This document shows positions 16,196 through 24,517 of a stretch of 29,958 nt of DNA, piece after piece. Position 1 is the stretch's first letter; the number at the start of each line of letters is the position of its first letter. Under the pieces are notes generated by a model, which ran no database searches, had not been told where the DNA came from, and worked only from the letters and a program-made list of their open reading frames with translations. The position numbers and the translations under genes were made by a program. This DNA is from Propionibacteriaceae bacterium (GTDB lineage Bacteria; Actinomycetota; Actinomycetes; Propionibacteriales; Propionibacteriaceae), in contig JAICEV010000003.1 in assembly GCA_025923975.1 (NCBI GenBank), forward strand, positions 1 through 29,958. The letters are read 5' to 3'.

Positions 16196-17625
16196 CCGAC
16201 CGTCTCCTCCGACTTGACTGAGGCCTCGGTCAGCTCACTGGGGCCGTACGGTGTGTCATGATCAGTAAAGCCCTCCGCCATGCGGAACCGCCTGCTCATC
16301 CCGCGCAGCACCAAGATCGTTGTAGTGCCGACGAGGGCGTACAAGATCACGACGGCGAAGAATGTGATCCATACCCCGGTGTTAGCGGTGGCCGCGTCCT
16401 CAACCTTCATGTAGTTGTAGACGATCCAGGGTTGGCGGCCGACCTCAGTCACCACCCAGCCGGCCTCCATGGTGATCACCGCGAGAACGCCGGACGCCGC
16501 TGCCAGCCAGAGGAACAACTTGCTCGCCGGCATGCGGCGCCGGAAAATCCATGACACCGCGTACCACACGGACAGCAGGAAAAGCAGTGTGCCGAGTCCG
16601 ACCATGATGTCCCAGCACAGATGGACGATGTTGGTTTGCCGGACGGTCGGTCGTTGGTCTGGCGGCACACTGTCCAGCCCCTGCACCACTGTCGCCCGGC
16701 CCGTGCTGGGGTCGGACAGCCACGAGGCCAACCCGGGAATCGGGATGCCACCGCTCACCGTGCCGTCGTCATTGAGATGACCTAGCAGGGTCTCGGGAAC
16801 GTCGTTGCTAGTGGTCGGCACCAACTCGATGGCGGCAAACTTTACGGGCTGGTTGCTGTACACCCAGCGGGCCAAGCCATCGCCAATACCGATCTGGATG
16901 GGCGTCGCCACCGCCCCGACGGTGAACGCGATGACGAAGCCGATGTAGTGGTAGCGGTCGCGCCGACCTCGCAGCATCCCAGTGGCGTAGACCGATGCGA
17001 CCAAGAATCCGCCTACCAGGTAGGCGGCAACAAGCATGTGTGCTGCCTGCCAAGGCATGGAGTCATTGAAGATCACCTGGATCGGATCGACAGTGATCAC
17101 ATTTCCGGCTGAGTCAAGCGTGAAGCCAGCCGGCGCGTTCATCCAGGCGTTCGCGGCAACTACCGAGATACTGCCGAAGATCCCGGCCAACACAATCGGT
17201 ACGCCGGTCCAGAAATGCGCCCACGGCTTCAGTCGACGCCATCCGAAGAGATAGATCGCGATGAAGATCGCTTCGGTGAAGAAGAACAAGCCCTCGAATG
17301 CGAAGGGTATGCCAAAGGCTTCACCCCACCGTCCCATGAAGCGCGGCCATAGCAATCCGAACTCGAAGGTCAAAACCGTGCCGGTGACCGCGCCCACCGC
17401 GAAGGTCACGGCCATGTACTTCGACCACCGTTGCGCCAGGGTCAGCGCATCGCGGTCGTTGTGCCGGAGGCCCCGGTAGTTGGCGATCAAGGTCATGAAC
17501 GCCCACGACACTCCGAGCGGCACCAAGATGATGTGGAAGGCCAGAGTGAACGCCATTTGCGCCCGCGCCCACGGCACCGGATTCACCTGGAAAACGGCCA
17601 TAAGTGCGCTAAGTGTCGCCGTCAT
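16192..17625 (-). CDS. cydA: Cytochrome bd oxidase subunit I
   Basis: 477 residues from the ATG at 17625, which has GGGGAT upstream and begins directly before the first helix; an upstream frame extension lacks similarity. Heme ligands are identifiable: His31 in LAFHIILVPLG, His196 in AAHMLVAAYLVGG and Met341 in CWDIMVGLG. The acidic pair of the oxygen-side site lies in FAFEGLFFFTEAIF. The segment TMEAGWVVTEVGRQPW (about 385-400) carries the conserved GRQPW. The periplasmic Q-loop between helices 6 and 7 is short, as in cyanide-insensitive-type bd oxidases. It oxidises menaquinol and supports growth at low oxygen. Confidence 0.95.
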   Translation of the reverse strand: MTATLSALMAVFQVNPVPWARAQMAFTLAFHIILVPLGVSWAFMTLIANYRGLRHNDRDALTLAQRWSKYMAVTFAVGAVTGTVLTFEFGLLWPRFMGRWGEAFGIPFAFEGLFFFTEAIFIAIYLFGWRRLKPWAHFWTGVPIVLAGIFGSISVVAANAWMNAPAGFTLDSAGNVITVDPIQVIFNDSMPWQAAHMLVAAYLVGGFLVASVYATGMLRGRRDRYHYIGFVIAFTVGAVATPIQIGIGDGLARWVYSNQPVKFAAIELVPTTSNDVPETLLGHLNDDGTVSGGIPIPGLASWLSDPSTGRATVVQGLDSVPPDQRPTVRQTNIVHLCWDIMVGLGTLLFLLSVWYAVSWIFRRRMPASKLFLWLAAASGVLAVITMEAGWVVTEVGRQPWIVYNYMKVEDAATANTGVWITFFAVVILYALVGTTTILVLRGMSRRFRMAEGFTDHDTPYGPSELTEASVKSEETVG

Positions 17626-17661
17626 GACATCCCCGAGCCTGGCTGACGTGCCGATCCCAGG

Positions 17662-17682
17662 CATCACCCGCACGGGGTGATG
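17662..17682. promoter_or_regulatory. Perfect 8-bp dyad between cydA and the NADH dehydrogenase gene
   Basis: CATCACCC-GCACG-GGGTGATG lies in the 139-base divergent promoter region, 37 bases upstream of the cydA start and 82 bases upstream of the other gene. It does not match the Rex consensus (TGTGAAC-type arms), so a different redox or carbon regulator would bind. It could alternatively form an RNA hairpin in a leader. Confidence 0.42.
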
Positions 17683-17764
17683 TGTGGCTGGCCTCAGCGG
17701 TTGGACGATTTCTACAGCTTGCCCCGCGAGGGCTGCCGAAGCGTCTGAAGGAAGGCCACCACCA

Positions 17765-19102
17765 ATGGCTGACACCACAGTGCTCGTCGTTGGGGGCGGA
17801 TTCGCTGGGGTCACATGCGCCCAGCAGCTCGCCAAGCGTGATGTCGACGTTGTCCTGCTCGACCGCAACAACTACCACCAGTTCCAGCCGATGTTGTATC
17901 AAGTCGCCACAGCACAGTTAGCGGCCTATGACATTGCCCGGCCGCTACGAGGGATCTTTCGTCACGACAAGACCGTTCACTTCCACCGTACGGCCGCAGT
18001 ATCGATCGACCCGGAAGCACGATCGGTCACCACAGCCGCGGGATCGGTGCTGTCCGCGGACTACCTGGTGGTGGCAGCAGGAGCCCAAGCAAACTTCTTC
18101 GGCACACCCGGCGCAGCTGAGCACAGCCTCCCGCTGTACTCGGTGAATGACGCTGAGAGACTGCGTAGTCGCATTGTCAATGTCCTCGATGCCACAGAGG
18201 AACGCCCGGAGCTGATCGAGCAGGGTTCACTGAACTTCGTGATCGTTGGGGGTGGGCCGACCGGAGTGGAAACAGCGGGGGCGCTGGCCGAGGCTCTCCG
18301 AGACGTAGTCCCGGTGCGATACGGATCAATTGCGAAGTCGGCCAAGGTCCGCCTCGTTGATCATGGCGACGTGCTGCTGAAACCGTTCTCTGAGAAGGCT
18401 CATGCATATGCCGCGGATCGATTGGAACGCGACGCTGTCGAGCTCCATCTCGGCGTCGGGGTCAAGGAGGTGTTGCCAGACCGGGTGATCCTCAGCGACG
18501 GAACGACGATCATGACTCGGACCGTAGTCTGGGGCGGTGGCGAGAAGCCTGCCGATGCGGTGGCTGAGGCGGGGCTTCCACCGGGGCACGGTGGCCGAAT
18601 CGACGTTCAACGCGACCTCACAGTGGCCGGACATCCCCAGGTCTATGTGCTCGGAGACGCGGCGAACATTCCTGGTGCCGACGGTAGAGCGCTCCCCCAG
18701 CTCGGATCAGTCGCTCAGCAATCGGGCGCTTGGGCCGCGCGAAACATTCTTGACCAGATCGCTGGCAAACAACCCACGGATTTCCGCTACAAGGACAAGG
18801 GCATCATGGCCATGATCGGCCGTAACGCCGCCATTGCCGAAATGGGACCTCATCGGCACGAGGTCGAGGGACCGGTGGCGTTCGCAGCCTGGCTCGGCGT
18901 ACACGCCGCTCTGCTCAGCGGTACTCGCAGCAAGATCGACGCTTTCATCGCCTGGGGATGGGACTACTTCAGCAAGGACCGCGCCACAGCGATCGTGGAT
19001 CAACCAGACGACGCCCGCATCGACTGGGACGAGGACGACGACGAACGACCCGAGTTTGACGCTCACCGAGATGATCAGGAGGCACGCGATGGTGGCACGT
19101 GA
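17765..19102 (+). CDS. ndh: Type II NADH dehydrogenase (NAD(P)/FAD-dependent oxidoreductase)
   Basis: 445 residues from the ATG at 17765 with GAAGGAAGG upstream; the longer in-frame extension has no similarity. It shows two dinucleotide folds: VLVVGGGFAGVTCAQQL for FAD and FVIVGGGPTGVETAGALAE for NADH. Other features are NYHQFQPMLYQVAT near the flavin, VVWGGGEKPAD, and VYVLGDAANIPG plus LPQLGSVAQQSGAWAARNI in the C-terminal quinone region. The single polypeptide passes electrons from NADH to menaquinone without pumping protons. It is divergent from cydAB, which would re-oxidise the quinol, so the two form a short non-coupled or weakly coupled chain. The last 14 bases overlap the G6PDH gene. 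Confidence 0.9.
   Translation: MADTTVLVVGGGFAGVTCAQQLAKRDVDVVLLDRNNYHQFQPMLYQVATAQLAAYDIARPLRGIFRHDKTVHFHRTAAVSIDPEARSVTTAAGSVLSADYLVVAAGAQANFFGTPGAAEHSLPLYSVNDAERLRSRIVNVLDATEERPELIEQGSLNFVIVGGGPTGVETAGALAEALRDVVPVRYGSIAKSAKVRLVDHGDVLLKPFSEKAHAYAADRLERDAVELHLGVGVKEVLPDRVILSDGTTIMTRTVVWGGGEKPADAVAEAGLPPGHGGRIDVQRDLTVAGHPQVYVLGDAANIPGADGRALPQLGSVAQQSGAWAARNILDQIAGKQPTDFRYKDKGIMAMIGRNAAIAEMGPHRHEVEGPVAFAAWLGVHAALLSGTRSKIDAFIAWGWDYFSKDRATAIVDQPDDARIDWDEDDDERPEFDAHRDDQEARDGGT
19077..19082 (+). promoter_or_regulatory. Ribosome binding site for G6PDH inside the ndh end
   Basis: AGGAGG lies six bases before the ATG at 19089 and within the last codons of the upstream gene. It fixes the start of the dehydrogenase and argues for translational coupling of the pair. 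Confidence 0.6.
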
Positions 19103-20507
19103 CGGTTCGGCGGAATCCGAAAGCCGAGAAGCCGATGTGTTCGTGATCTTCGGCATCACGGGTGACTTGGCGAAGGTCATGACATTCCGCTCGCTCTACC
19201 GGCTCGAAAAGCGGGAGTTATTGCAGTGCCCGATCGTCGGCGTGGCCGGCCCCGACTGGACCGTTGATCAACTCGTGGAACGCGCCCGGGAGTCGATCAT
19301 AGGAACTGGGGAGCAGCTCGATGATGACGTGTTCAAGCGGTTTGCTGCGCGACTGTCCTATGTGCATGGCGACTTTGCCGATGCTGCTACCTATCAGCGG
19401 GTCAAGGAAGCGATCAAGGGCGCCAAGTGTCCGGTGTTCTACCTCGAGATCCCACCGTTCCTGTTCGCAACCACTGTGAAGGGACTTGCCGAGGCCGATC
19501 TTATTGGCACCGGCCGCGTCGTCGTAGAGAAACCCTTCGGCCACGACCTGGCCTCCGCCCGCGCGCTCGCCGACGAACTCCACCAGTACATCGACGAGTC
19601 GCAGCTGTACCGGATCGACCACTACCTCGGGAAGATGGGGCTCGAAGAGATTTTGTACTTGCGGTTCGCCAACACCATGCTTGAACCGGTCTGGAACCGC
19701 AATTACGTCAAGTGTGTGCAGATCACCATGGCGGAGAGCTTCGGCGTGGAGGATCGGGGCCACTTCTACGACCCAGTCGGCGCACTTCGTGACGTTGTGG
19801 TGAATCACCTCATGCAGGTGGTGGCTGCCGCTGCTATGGAGCCGCCGGCGGGTGGTGACCCCGCAACGTTGAGCAATGCCAAGGTGGCGCTCTTCAAGGC
19901 CACACTCGCGGCCGATCCAGCTTCCTACGTCCGCGGCCAGTACGAGGGATACCGCAAAATCGACGGGGTTGCAGCAGATTCCACAACGGAGACATATGCC
20001 GCACTGCAGCTTGAGATCGACAACTGGCGCTGGTCCGGGGTGCCGTTCTTCATCCGCACGGGCAAACGCCTGCCGGTCACGCAAACCGAGGTGCGGCTCG
20101 TCTTCGAACGCCCGCCTCGGCTGGGGTTGGGCCCTTGGGGTGATCGCGCTGCAGAGCCGGATCAACTCGTGGTGAGATTGGATCCATCAACCGGCCTCCG
20201 CATGATCCTCGAGGCTCGTCGCGCGGAAAGCGTGCAGCCAGAGTCGATCACCTTGGACATGACGTTTGCCGAGGAGGGCGGCGAGGGCCCGACGCCGTAC
20301 GAGGTTTTGCTCCACGCTGCGATGGTGGGCCAAGCAACCCGGTTCACCAGACAGGACGGAGTCGAGGAGACCTGGCGGATCATGCAGCCGCTGCTGGACA
20401 AGCGACCTGACGTGCACTCCTACAGCCCTGGCTCGTGGGGACCGGCGGCTGCGGCGGGTTTGGCAGCCGAGTGCGGCGGCTGGCAGGAGCCATGGATCTC
20501 GTCATGA
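19089..20507 (+). CDS. zwf: Glucose-6-phosphate dehydrogenase, actinobacterial variant
   Basis: 472 residues. The NADP site is FGITGDLAKV (residues 21-30); VEKPFGHDL (146-154) and the substrate motif RIDHYLGK (175-182, His178) follow, and a catalytic His240 is in VVNHLMQ. C-terminal SGVPFFIRTGKRLP and GPTPYEVLLHAAM are family-typical. It oxidises glucose 6-phosphate to 6-phosphogluconolactone with NADP+ (or another pyridine cofactor), feeding the pentose phosphate pathway. The segment after GDLA is KVMTFRSLY where most Zwf have KRKLYP, so the second conserved lysine is Met31 here. It is in an operon with the NADH dehydrogenase, whose end it overlaps by 14 bases. Confidence 0.9.
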   Translation: MVARDGSAESESREADVFVIFGITGDLAKVMTFRSLYRLEKRELLQCPIVGVAGPDWTVDQLVERARESIIGTGEQLDDDVFKRFAARLSYVHGDFADAATYQRVKEAIKGAKCPVFYLEIPPFLFATTVKGLAEADLIGTGRVVVEKPFGHDLASARALADELHQYIDESQLYRIDHYLGKMGLEEILYLRFANTMLEPVWNRNYVKCVQITMAESFGVEDRGHFYDPVGALRDVVVNHLMQVVAAAAMEPPAGGDPATLSNAKVALFKATLAADPASYVRGQYEGYRKIDGVAADSTTETYAALQLEIDNWRWSGVPFFIRTGKRLPVTQTEVRLVFERPPRLGLGPWGDRAAEPDQLVVRLDPSTGLRMILEARRAESVQPESITLDMTFAEEGGEGPTPYEVLLHAAMVGQATRFTRQDGVEETWRIMQPLLDKRPDVHSYSPGSWGPAAAAGLAAECGGWQEPWISS

Positions 20508-20537
20508 GTCCCAGAGCTAAGGACCGCAGCAGCTCTC

Positions 20538-21122
20538 ATGTCCAACGACGACGAAAGCGTCACAGCCACTGATCGGATAACACGGGCGACGTCGGTCGCT
20601 GCAGTGGCGGGCGCCCTGGTTGTGTGGTGGCCGGCATTTACCTTGGGCGCGTACGGCGTCGTCTTCTTCCAAGAGACGCTGTCGCTGTGGGTGGCCGCGA
20701 CCGCCATCTTCCTGGTCAGTCTCACTGCTGGGCGACGGGACCGGGTGTCGTGGCCGCGACGGCTTGCGCTCCTCATTCCTTCGCTGTGGCTGCTACTCGC
20801 CATCACCCTGCCGGAAGGTGAGGCCACCCCGTGGTCGTGGGCCTTGTTCTACCTAGCGGTTGCGATAACCCTCGTCGGAATCCCTTTCCTGACCGCGCTG
20901 CTGCTGCGGGTGACCATTGTGGGATACGAGCAGATACCGCCCAGGCGGCGGGTCGTCGCCGCGGCGGTTGTCGTAACAGTGGCCATTGCGGCCTTCGGAC
21001 TTGGAGTGATCAACAACGAGTTTCTTACCTGCAATGACTTCATTGTCAGCGGCAATGACACGCCAATCGGATGTAGCCAAGGTCAGGGGCACTTGGGGCG
21101 GTATCGCAAGTTCTCTCAATGA
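20538..21122 (+). CDS. Small membrane protein, four helices, unknown function
   Basis: 194 residues with four predicted helices (for example VAAVAGALVVWWPAFTLGAYGV and VVAAAVVVTVAIAAFGLGV) and a C-terminal exported or cytoplasmic tail ending in two cysteines separated by 15 residues (FLTCNDFIVSG ... IGCSQGQG). No catalytic motif. It starts 30 bases after zwf and probably shares its transcript. It ends 25 bases from the convergent LuxR gene; a weak stem (CGGG/CCCG) sits between the two stops. I do not recognise the family. Confidence 0.7.
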   Translation: MSNDDESVTATDRITRATSVAAVAGALVVWWPAFTLGAYGVVFFQETLSLWVAATAIFLVSLTAGRRDRVSWPRRLALLIPSLWLLLAITLPEGEATPWSWALFYLAVAITLVGIPFLTALLLRVTIVGYEQIPPRRRVVAAAVVVTVAIAAFGLGVINNEFLTCNDFIVSGNDTPIGCSQGQGHLGRYRKFSQ

Positions 21123-21147
21123 TCAATTACCTCGGGTCGAAGCCCGG

Positions 21148-22779
21148 TCATGACAACCCGTGCTCGTGCGCGTACGCCGCCGCCGCCGTCCGCGACGAAA
21201 CATCCAGCTTGGTGAAGATATTGCTCACGTGACGCTCGACCGTCTTCGGACTCAACACCAGGACTCGGGCAATGTCGGGATTGCTCTTTCCTTCGGCCAC
21301 CAGTCTCAGCACTTCCACCTCCCGCCCGGTGAGGCCGCCCGGCAGCGCCCGCCTGAGCAGCCTGTCGACCTGCTCGGCCGCCGGGGTCGCACCGAGCTCA
21401 ACGAAGGTGCGCCGCGCCGCGCCTAACTCTGCCGCGGCTGAGTCCTCATCATCTAGCTCCCGCAGCGCACGTGCGATGAGGACCCGAGCCCGGGCCGCTT
21501 CGTACGGCGACCCAACTTCGCTCCAGAACCGATGGGACTCTCGGGCGTGACCGAGCGCATTCTCCGTCTCTGACGAGGCCAATTCAACAGTTGCCGCTGC
21601 GTACGCCGCAATCGCCCGCAGTGCGGGGCTGGCGAACGCCGACGCGATGCCGGAGAGCTCATCGGAATACTGGCGCGCCTCCTCCGGAAGTCGTGCGGCG
21701 ATCATGACCTCCACGGCCGCGGGAAGCAGCCAAGAGCGGTGGACCGGTCCTCGCGTCTCAGCCATCAACCGGCGCACGGCCGAGATCGCCGCTGCAGTAC
21801 GGCCGCGGGCGAGCCATGCCAACATCAGTCCCGGTTGCGGCTCGTAGCCCAACTCCGCGGACCGCCGATAAGCGGTCTCGGCTTCGTCGAGCTTGCCAAG
21901 GATGCGCAGCACGTCGCCCTGCTCGGTTAGTGCCTTGGCAGCCGGTGCGACCGTACCCTCGATCTGGTACCGGCGCTGCGCGAGCGCAAACTCGCCAAGT
22001 GCTTCGTCGTAGGCTCCGCGCATCCGCATGATTTGGCCGCGGTGCAGCGAGCATTGCCCAGTGAACGGAACCAGGCCCGGCTGCGCGTCACACCATCTCG
22101 TCAACGCAATGGTCCACGAGGCGGCGCGCGAGAAATCCGACAATTCCTGGCACGCCTCGACCATCGAACAGTAGACGTGTCCGGCGATGATCGGCGAAAC
22201 TTCGCCAGTCGAGATTCCGATCATCGCCTCATCGAGCAATGCGAGCCCTTCAGGCACCCGGCCCGAGTAGATCATGGCCCGGCCCTGGCAATTCAAACCT
22301 TGAGCGATCAGGTCGGCGGCAGCGAAGCGGCGACCAATCCGGACCATCCGCGCAGCTGTCTCTTCGGCCCGGGCAACGTCTCCGCGGCCGACGTGTTCGA
22401 AGAATTCATCGACGAGAACGTATCCGCGCTCGACGATGTCCTCGGGTTCGGACTCCAGAAGCCGATGCGCTCGAGCGATCCAACCACCTGCGACCGCCTT
22501 CTCTCCTCGGGAGGTGAGCACCAGGTCAAGCCAACAGGCGAAGCGCACGGCACCCAGCGCATCCCCGCTTTTGATTCTGTCCTGGTATCCAGCCTGCAGA
22601 GTCCGGATGGCCTCGTCTGCATCACCGAGGAGATAAGCAGCCGTCGCCATCGTCAGCGTGTCCTGGGGGCCGAGGTCGCTGGCGTTGCGTAGTGAATCGA
22701 AGGCCAGCGCCCAGTCGCGACGATCGAATGCCTCGCGAGCCTGCAGCAACTGGTCGATGGTCTTGTCCCTCTCGCCCAT
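21148..22779 (-). CDS. LuxR-type regulator with TPR-like N-terminal region
   Basis: 543 residues from the ATG at 22779 with GGGAGG nine bases upstream. Residues of about 10-470 are alpha-helical repeats of TPR type (for example RREAFDRRDWALAFDSL-like helices, GKLDEAETAYRRSAELGYEP). Residues of about 480-540 are a LuxR/NarL DNA-binding domain: LTGREVEVLRLVAEGKSNPD, SPKTVERHVSNIFTKLDVSS. There is no N-terminal receiver domain or AAA/NACHT ATPase, so it is a stand-alone TPR-LuxR protein that probably senses a partner protein or peptide. It is downstream of the flavoprotein and SemiSWEET-like genes on the same strand, with 70 bases before its start, and may regulate them. Confidence 0.85.
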   Translation of the reverse strand: MGERDKTIDQLLQAREAFDRRDWALAFDSLRNASDLGPQDTLTMATAAYLLGDADEAIRTLQAGYQDRIKSGDALGAVRFACWLDLVLTSRGEKAVAGGWIARAHRLLESEPEDIVERGYVLVDEFFEHVGRGDVARAEETAARMVRIGRRFAAADLIAQGLNCQGRAMIYSGRVPEGLALLDEAMIGISTGEVSPIIAGHVYCSMVEACQELSDFSRAASWTIALTRWCDAQPGLVPFTGQCSLHRGQIMRMRGAYDEALGEFALAQRRYQIEGTVAPAAKALTEQGDVLRILGKLDEAETAYRRSAELGYEPQPGLMLAWLARGRTAAAISAVRRLMAETRGPVHRSWLLPAAVEVMIAARLPEEARQYSDELSGIASAFASPALRAIAAYAAATVELASSETENALGHARESHRFWSEVGSPYEAARARVLIARALRELDDEDSAAAELGAARRTFVELGATPAAEQVDRLLRRALPGGLTGREVEVLRLVAEGKSNPDIARVLVLSPKTVERHVSNIFTKLDVSSRTAAAAYAHEHGLS

Positions 22780-22849
22780 ATACGCAGCCTCCCGCTCAGA
22801 GGGTACGCGCTATGACGCGGCCCGCCTCATGCATATCGCGCCGCATCAC

Positions 22850-23947
22850 TCAGGCGGCGAGGGCGTACGACGTTCCGACTCTGGCATCGATCTGCTTCGC
22901 GATGTAGGCAGCATCTCTTCCGACGCCGGGCAGCACCGTGGAGCTGAACGCGTACTGGAAGGCGAGCCCGCAGAAGAACAGTCCCGGAGCAGCTGGCACC
23001 ACCCCACGCATCTCCAGCGGCCAGCCGTCGGGTCCGAAAATCGGCAGTTCGATCCACTCGAACACCTGCCGGAATCCGGTGCACCAGACAACGTTGGTCA
23101 CGTCCAGCACCCGCCCATCGGCAAGCACCGGGCGTCCGTCCTGGACGCCGGTCACCCGCTCCAGGACCCGCTCCACGCCACGTGCTTTGAGATCAGACCG
23201 CTTCACTCGCAACATCGGTAACCCGTGGAACCGGACCTCGTCCATGGCCTTCCGGCCCATCGGCGTGCGTCGAGTGATCACGTGCCTGCCGATGAACACG
23301 AAAGTCGGCAAGAACAGCCGCGCCGTCCAATGGTCCAGACGCACCGGCATCTGACCGAGGTCGCGGCCAGCCAGGATCGTCGGATGAGTAGCGGCAACCT
23401 CGAATGCGATGTCCGTGCCGGAGTGCGACGCGCCGACAACCAGCACTGGACCAGACTTGAGCTGCTCCGCTCTGCGGTACTCGCTGGAATGCAGCTGGCG
23501 GATCGATGGGTCCAGGTCAAGGGCAAAGTCTGGGAGGCTCGGAGTGCGGCCAAATGTCCCGGTCGCGACGACGACATTGTCGGCGACGATGCGGTCATTG
23601 CCGAGCCAGAGCACGTACTTTCCATCGGCCGCTTCCAGCCGCTCGACCCGAGAGAGCGTCCGGACCGGCAGTGCGAATCGGTGGGCGTACGCCGTCAGGT
23701 AGGCGGCGACCTGGTCCTTGGTCGGGTAGGACCACCGCGGACCTGGGAACGGTAGGCCCGGAAGGCCGTCGTACCCGGCCGGGGTGTAGAGGCGCAGCGA
23801 ATCCCAGTGGGCGCGCCAGTTGTCGCCGACATGGGAGTTGGCGTCGAGGATCAGGCAGGGGCGACCGAGCCGCTGCAGGTGGTACGCGGTCGCCAGGCCC
23901 GCCTGACCGCCGCCGATGATCGCGGTCTCGATGTGTTTGGTTGTCAT
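22850..23947 (-). CDS. FAD/NAD(P)-dependent flavoprotein, FMO/ArsO-like
   Basis: 365 residues from the ATG at 23947, with GGAGGT four bases upstream. AIIGGGQAGLATAYHLQRLG binds FAD. WDSLRLYTPAGYDGLPGLPFPG is the flavin-monooxygenase signature region, and VLVVGASHSGTDIAFEVA is the second, NADPH-binding fold. VVWCTGFRQVFEWI and PGLFFCGLAFQYAFSSTVL near the end are usual in this family. The reaction is presumably flavin-dependent oxygenation or reduction of a small molecule; ArsO-like proteins are often near arsenic genes but none are seen here. Thirty bases separate it from the SemiSWEET-like gene. Confidence 0.85.
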   Translation of the reverse strand: MTTKHIETAIIGGGQAGLATAYHLQRLGRPCLILDANSHVGDNWRAHWDSLRLYTPAGYDGLPGLPFPGPRWSYPTKDQVAAYLTAYAHRFALPVRTLSRVERLEAADGKYVLWLGNDRIVADNVVVATGTFGRTPSLPDFALDLDPSIRQLHSSEYRRAEQLKSGPVLVVGASHSGTDIAFEVAATHPTILAGRDLGQMPVRLDHWTARLFLPTFVFIGRHVITRRTPMGRKAMDEVRFHGLPMLRVKRSDLKARGVERVLERVTGVQDGRPVLADGRVLDVTNVVWCTGFRQVFEWIELPIFGPDGWPLEMRGVVPAAPGLFFCGLAFQYAFSSTVLPGVGRDAAYIAKQIDARVGTSYALAA

Positions 23948-23976
23948 CAGAACCTCCGGTGGAAGATGGGACACCG

Positions 23977-24251
23977 TCAGATCGGGGCACGCGCCTGACG
24001 TAACGCAAATGCCAGAAGAGCATCAGTCCCGATGCGACGATGTAGAAGCTGTGGAGAGCCCAGATCGGGCCGGCAGGCAGTTGAAACACATAGATGCTGT
24101 GCACCGCATTGCCCGCGTTAGCCAGCACGAGGTTGCCGCGGCTGTAGGAACCGAGTTCTTTGGTGCGCGCCGCCTTGACCAGCATGGGCAGCGTGCTCAC
24201 AGCGAACAGGACGGTTGATACCGATCCCGCGAGAACCGCCACGCTTGACAT
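23977..24251 (-). CDS. Small SemiSWEET/PQ-loop-like membrane protein, probable frameshift near the end
   Basis: Starts at the ATG at 24251 and has three predicted helices: AVLAGSVSTVLFAVSTLPML, then NLVLANAGNAVHSIYVF, then IWALHSFYIVASGLMLFW. The Pro in helix one, the KAARTKELGSYS loop and the Asn-rich second helix resemble SemiSWEET half-transporters, which work as dimers on small sugars or related solutes. In the present frame there is no stop until 23595, deep in the flavoprotein gene. Adding one G in the Tyr-Val codon boundary gives the ending LRYGQARAPI and a TGA at 23979-23977, which leaves 30 bases before the flavoprotein. I place the end there; the frameshift could be real or a sequencing error. 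Confidence 0.55.
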
Positions 24252-24274
24252 GCCGAGAACGCTACGTAGACCGG

Positions 24275-24289
24275 GACGCGGTCCGCGTC
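24275..24289. promoter_or_regulatory. 15-bp palindrome in divergent intergenic region
   Basis: GACGCGG-T-CCGCGTC, 7-bp arms around one base, lies 23 bases upstream of the SemiSWEET-like start and 228 bases upstream of the RibA-RibD fusion. It could be an operator or leader hairpin. The 266-base region shows no recognisable FMN riboswitch. Confidence 0.3.
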
Positions 24290-24517
24290 GGGTCAGATAC
24301 CCATCTTGAGAGCGCACCCGATGAGTGAATCCCCGTACGCCTGCGACGGAGTCGGGGCCTGTTGGGTGTGCTTGTTGTTGTCATAGCTCGAGCATGGGCC
24401 GAGATGACTGTGGCGGCATTGATGAAGCCTTGGCCAAATATTGTCGTGAGCAACCAGCGCCGTGGAACCCAACCCCTCGGGCGGAATCGGCTTCGGTCAC
24501 TGTGGAAGGCTAACGAG

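Noticed and set aside
17626..17764. Rex operator between cydA and ndh
   Set aside because: The dyad found has CATCACCC arms, not TGTGAAC-type arms.
22850..24251. Arsenic-resistance cassette because of the ArsO-like flavoprotein
   Set aside because: No ArsR, ArsB/Acr3, ArsC or ArsT gene is present nearby.
24252..24517. FMN riboswitch upstream of the RibA-RibD fusion
   Set aside because: The conserved FMN-element strings were not found; only a short palindrome is present.
24362..24517. Upstream 52-codon extension of the RibA-RibD fusion
   Set aside because: The GTP cyclohydrolase II domain begins right after the ATG at 24518, which has its own GGAAGG site; the extension is not family-like.
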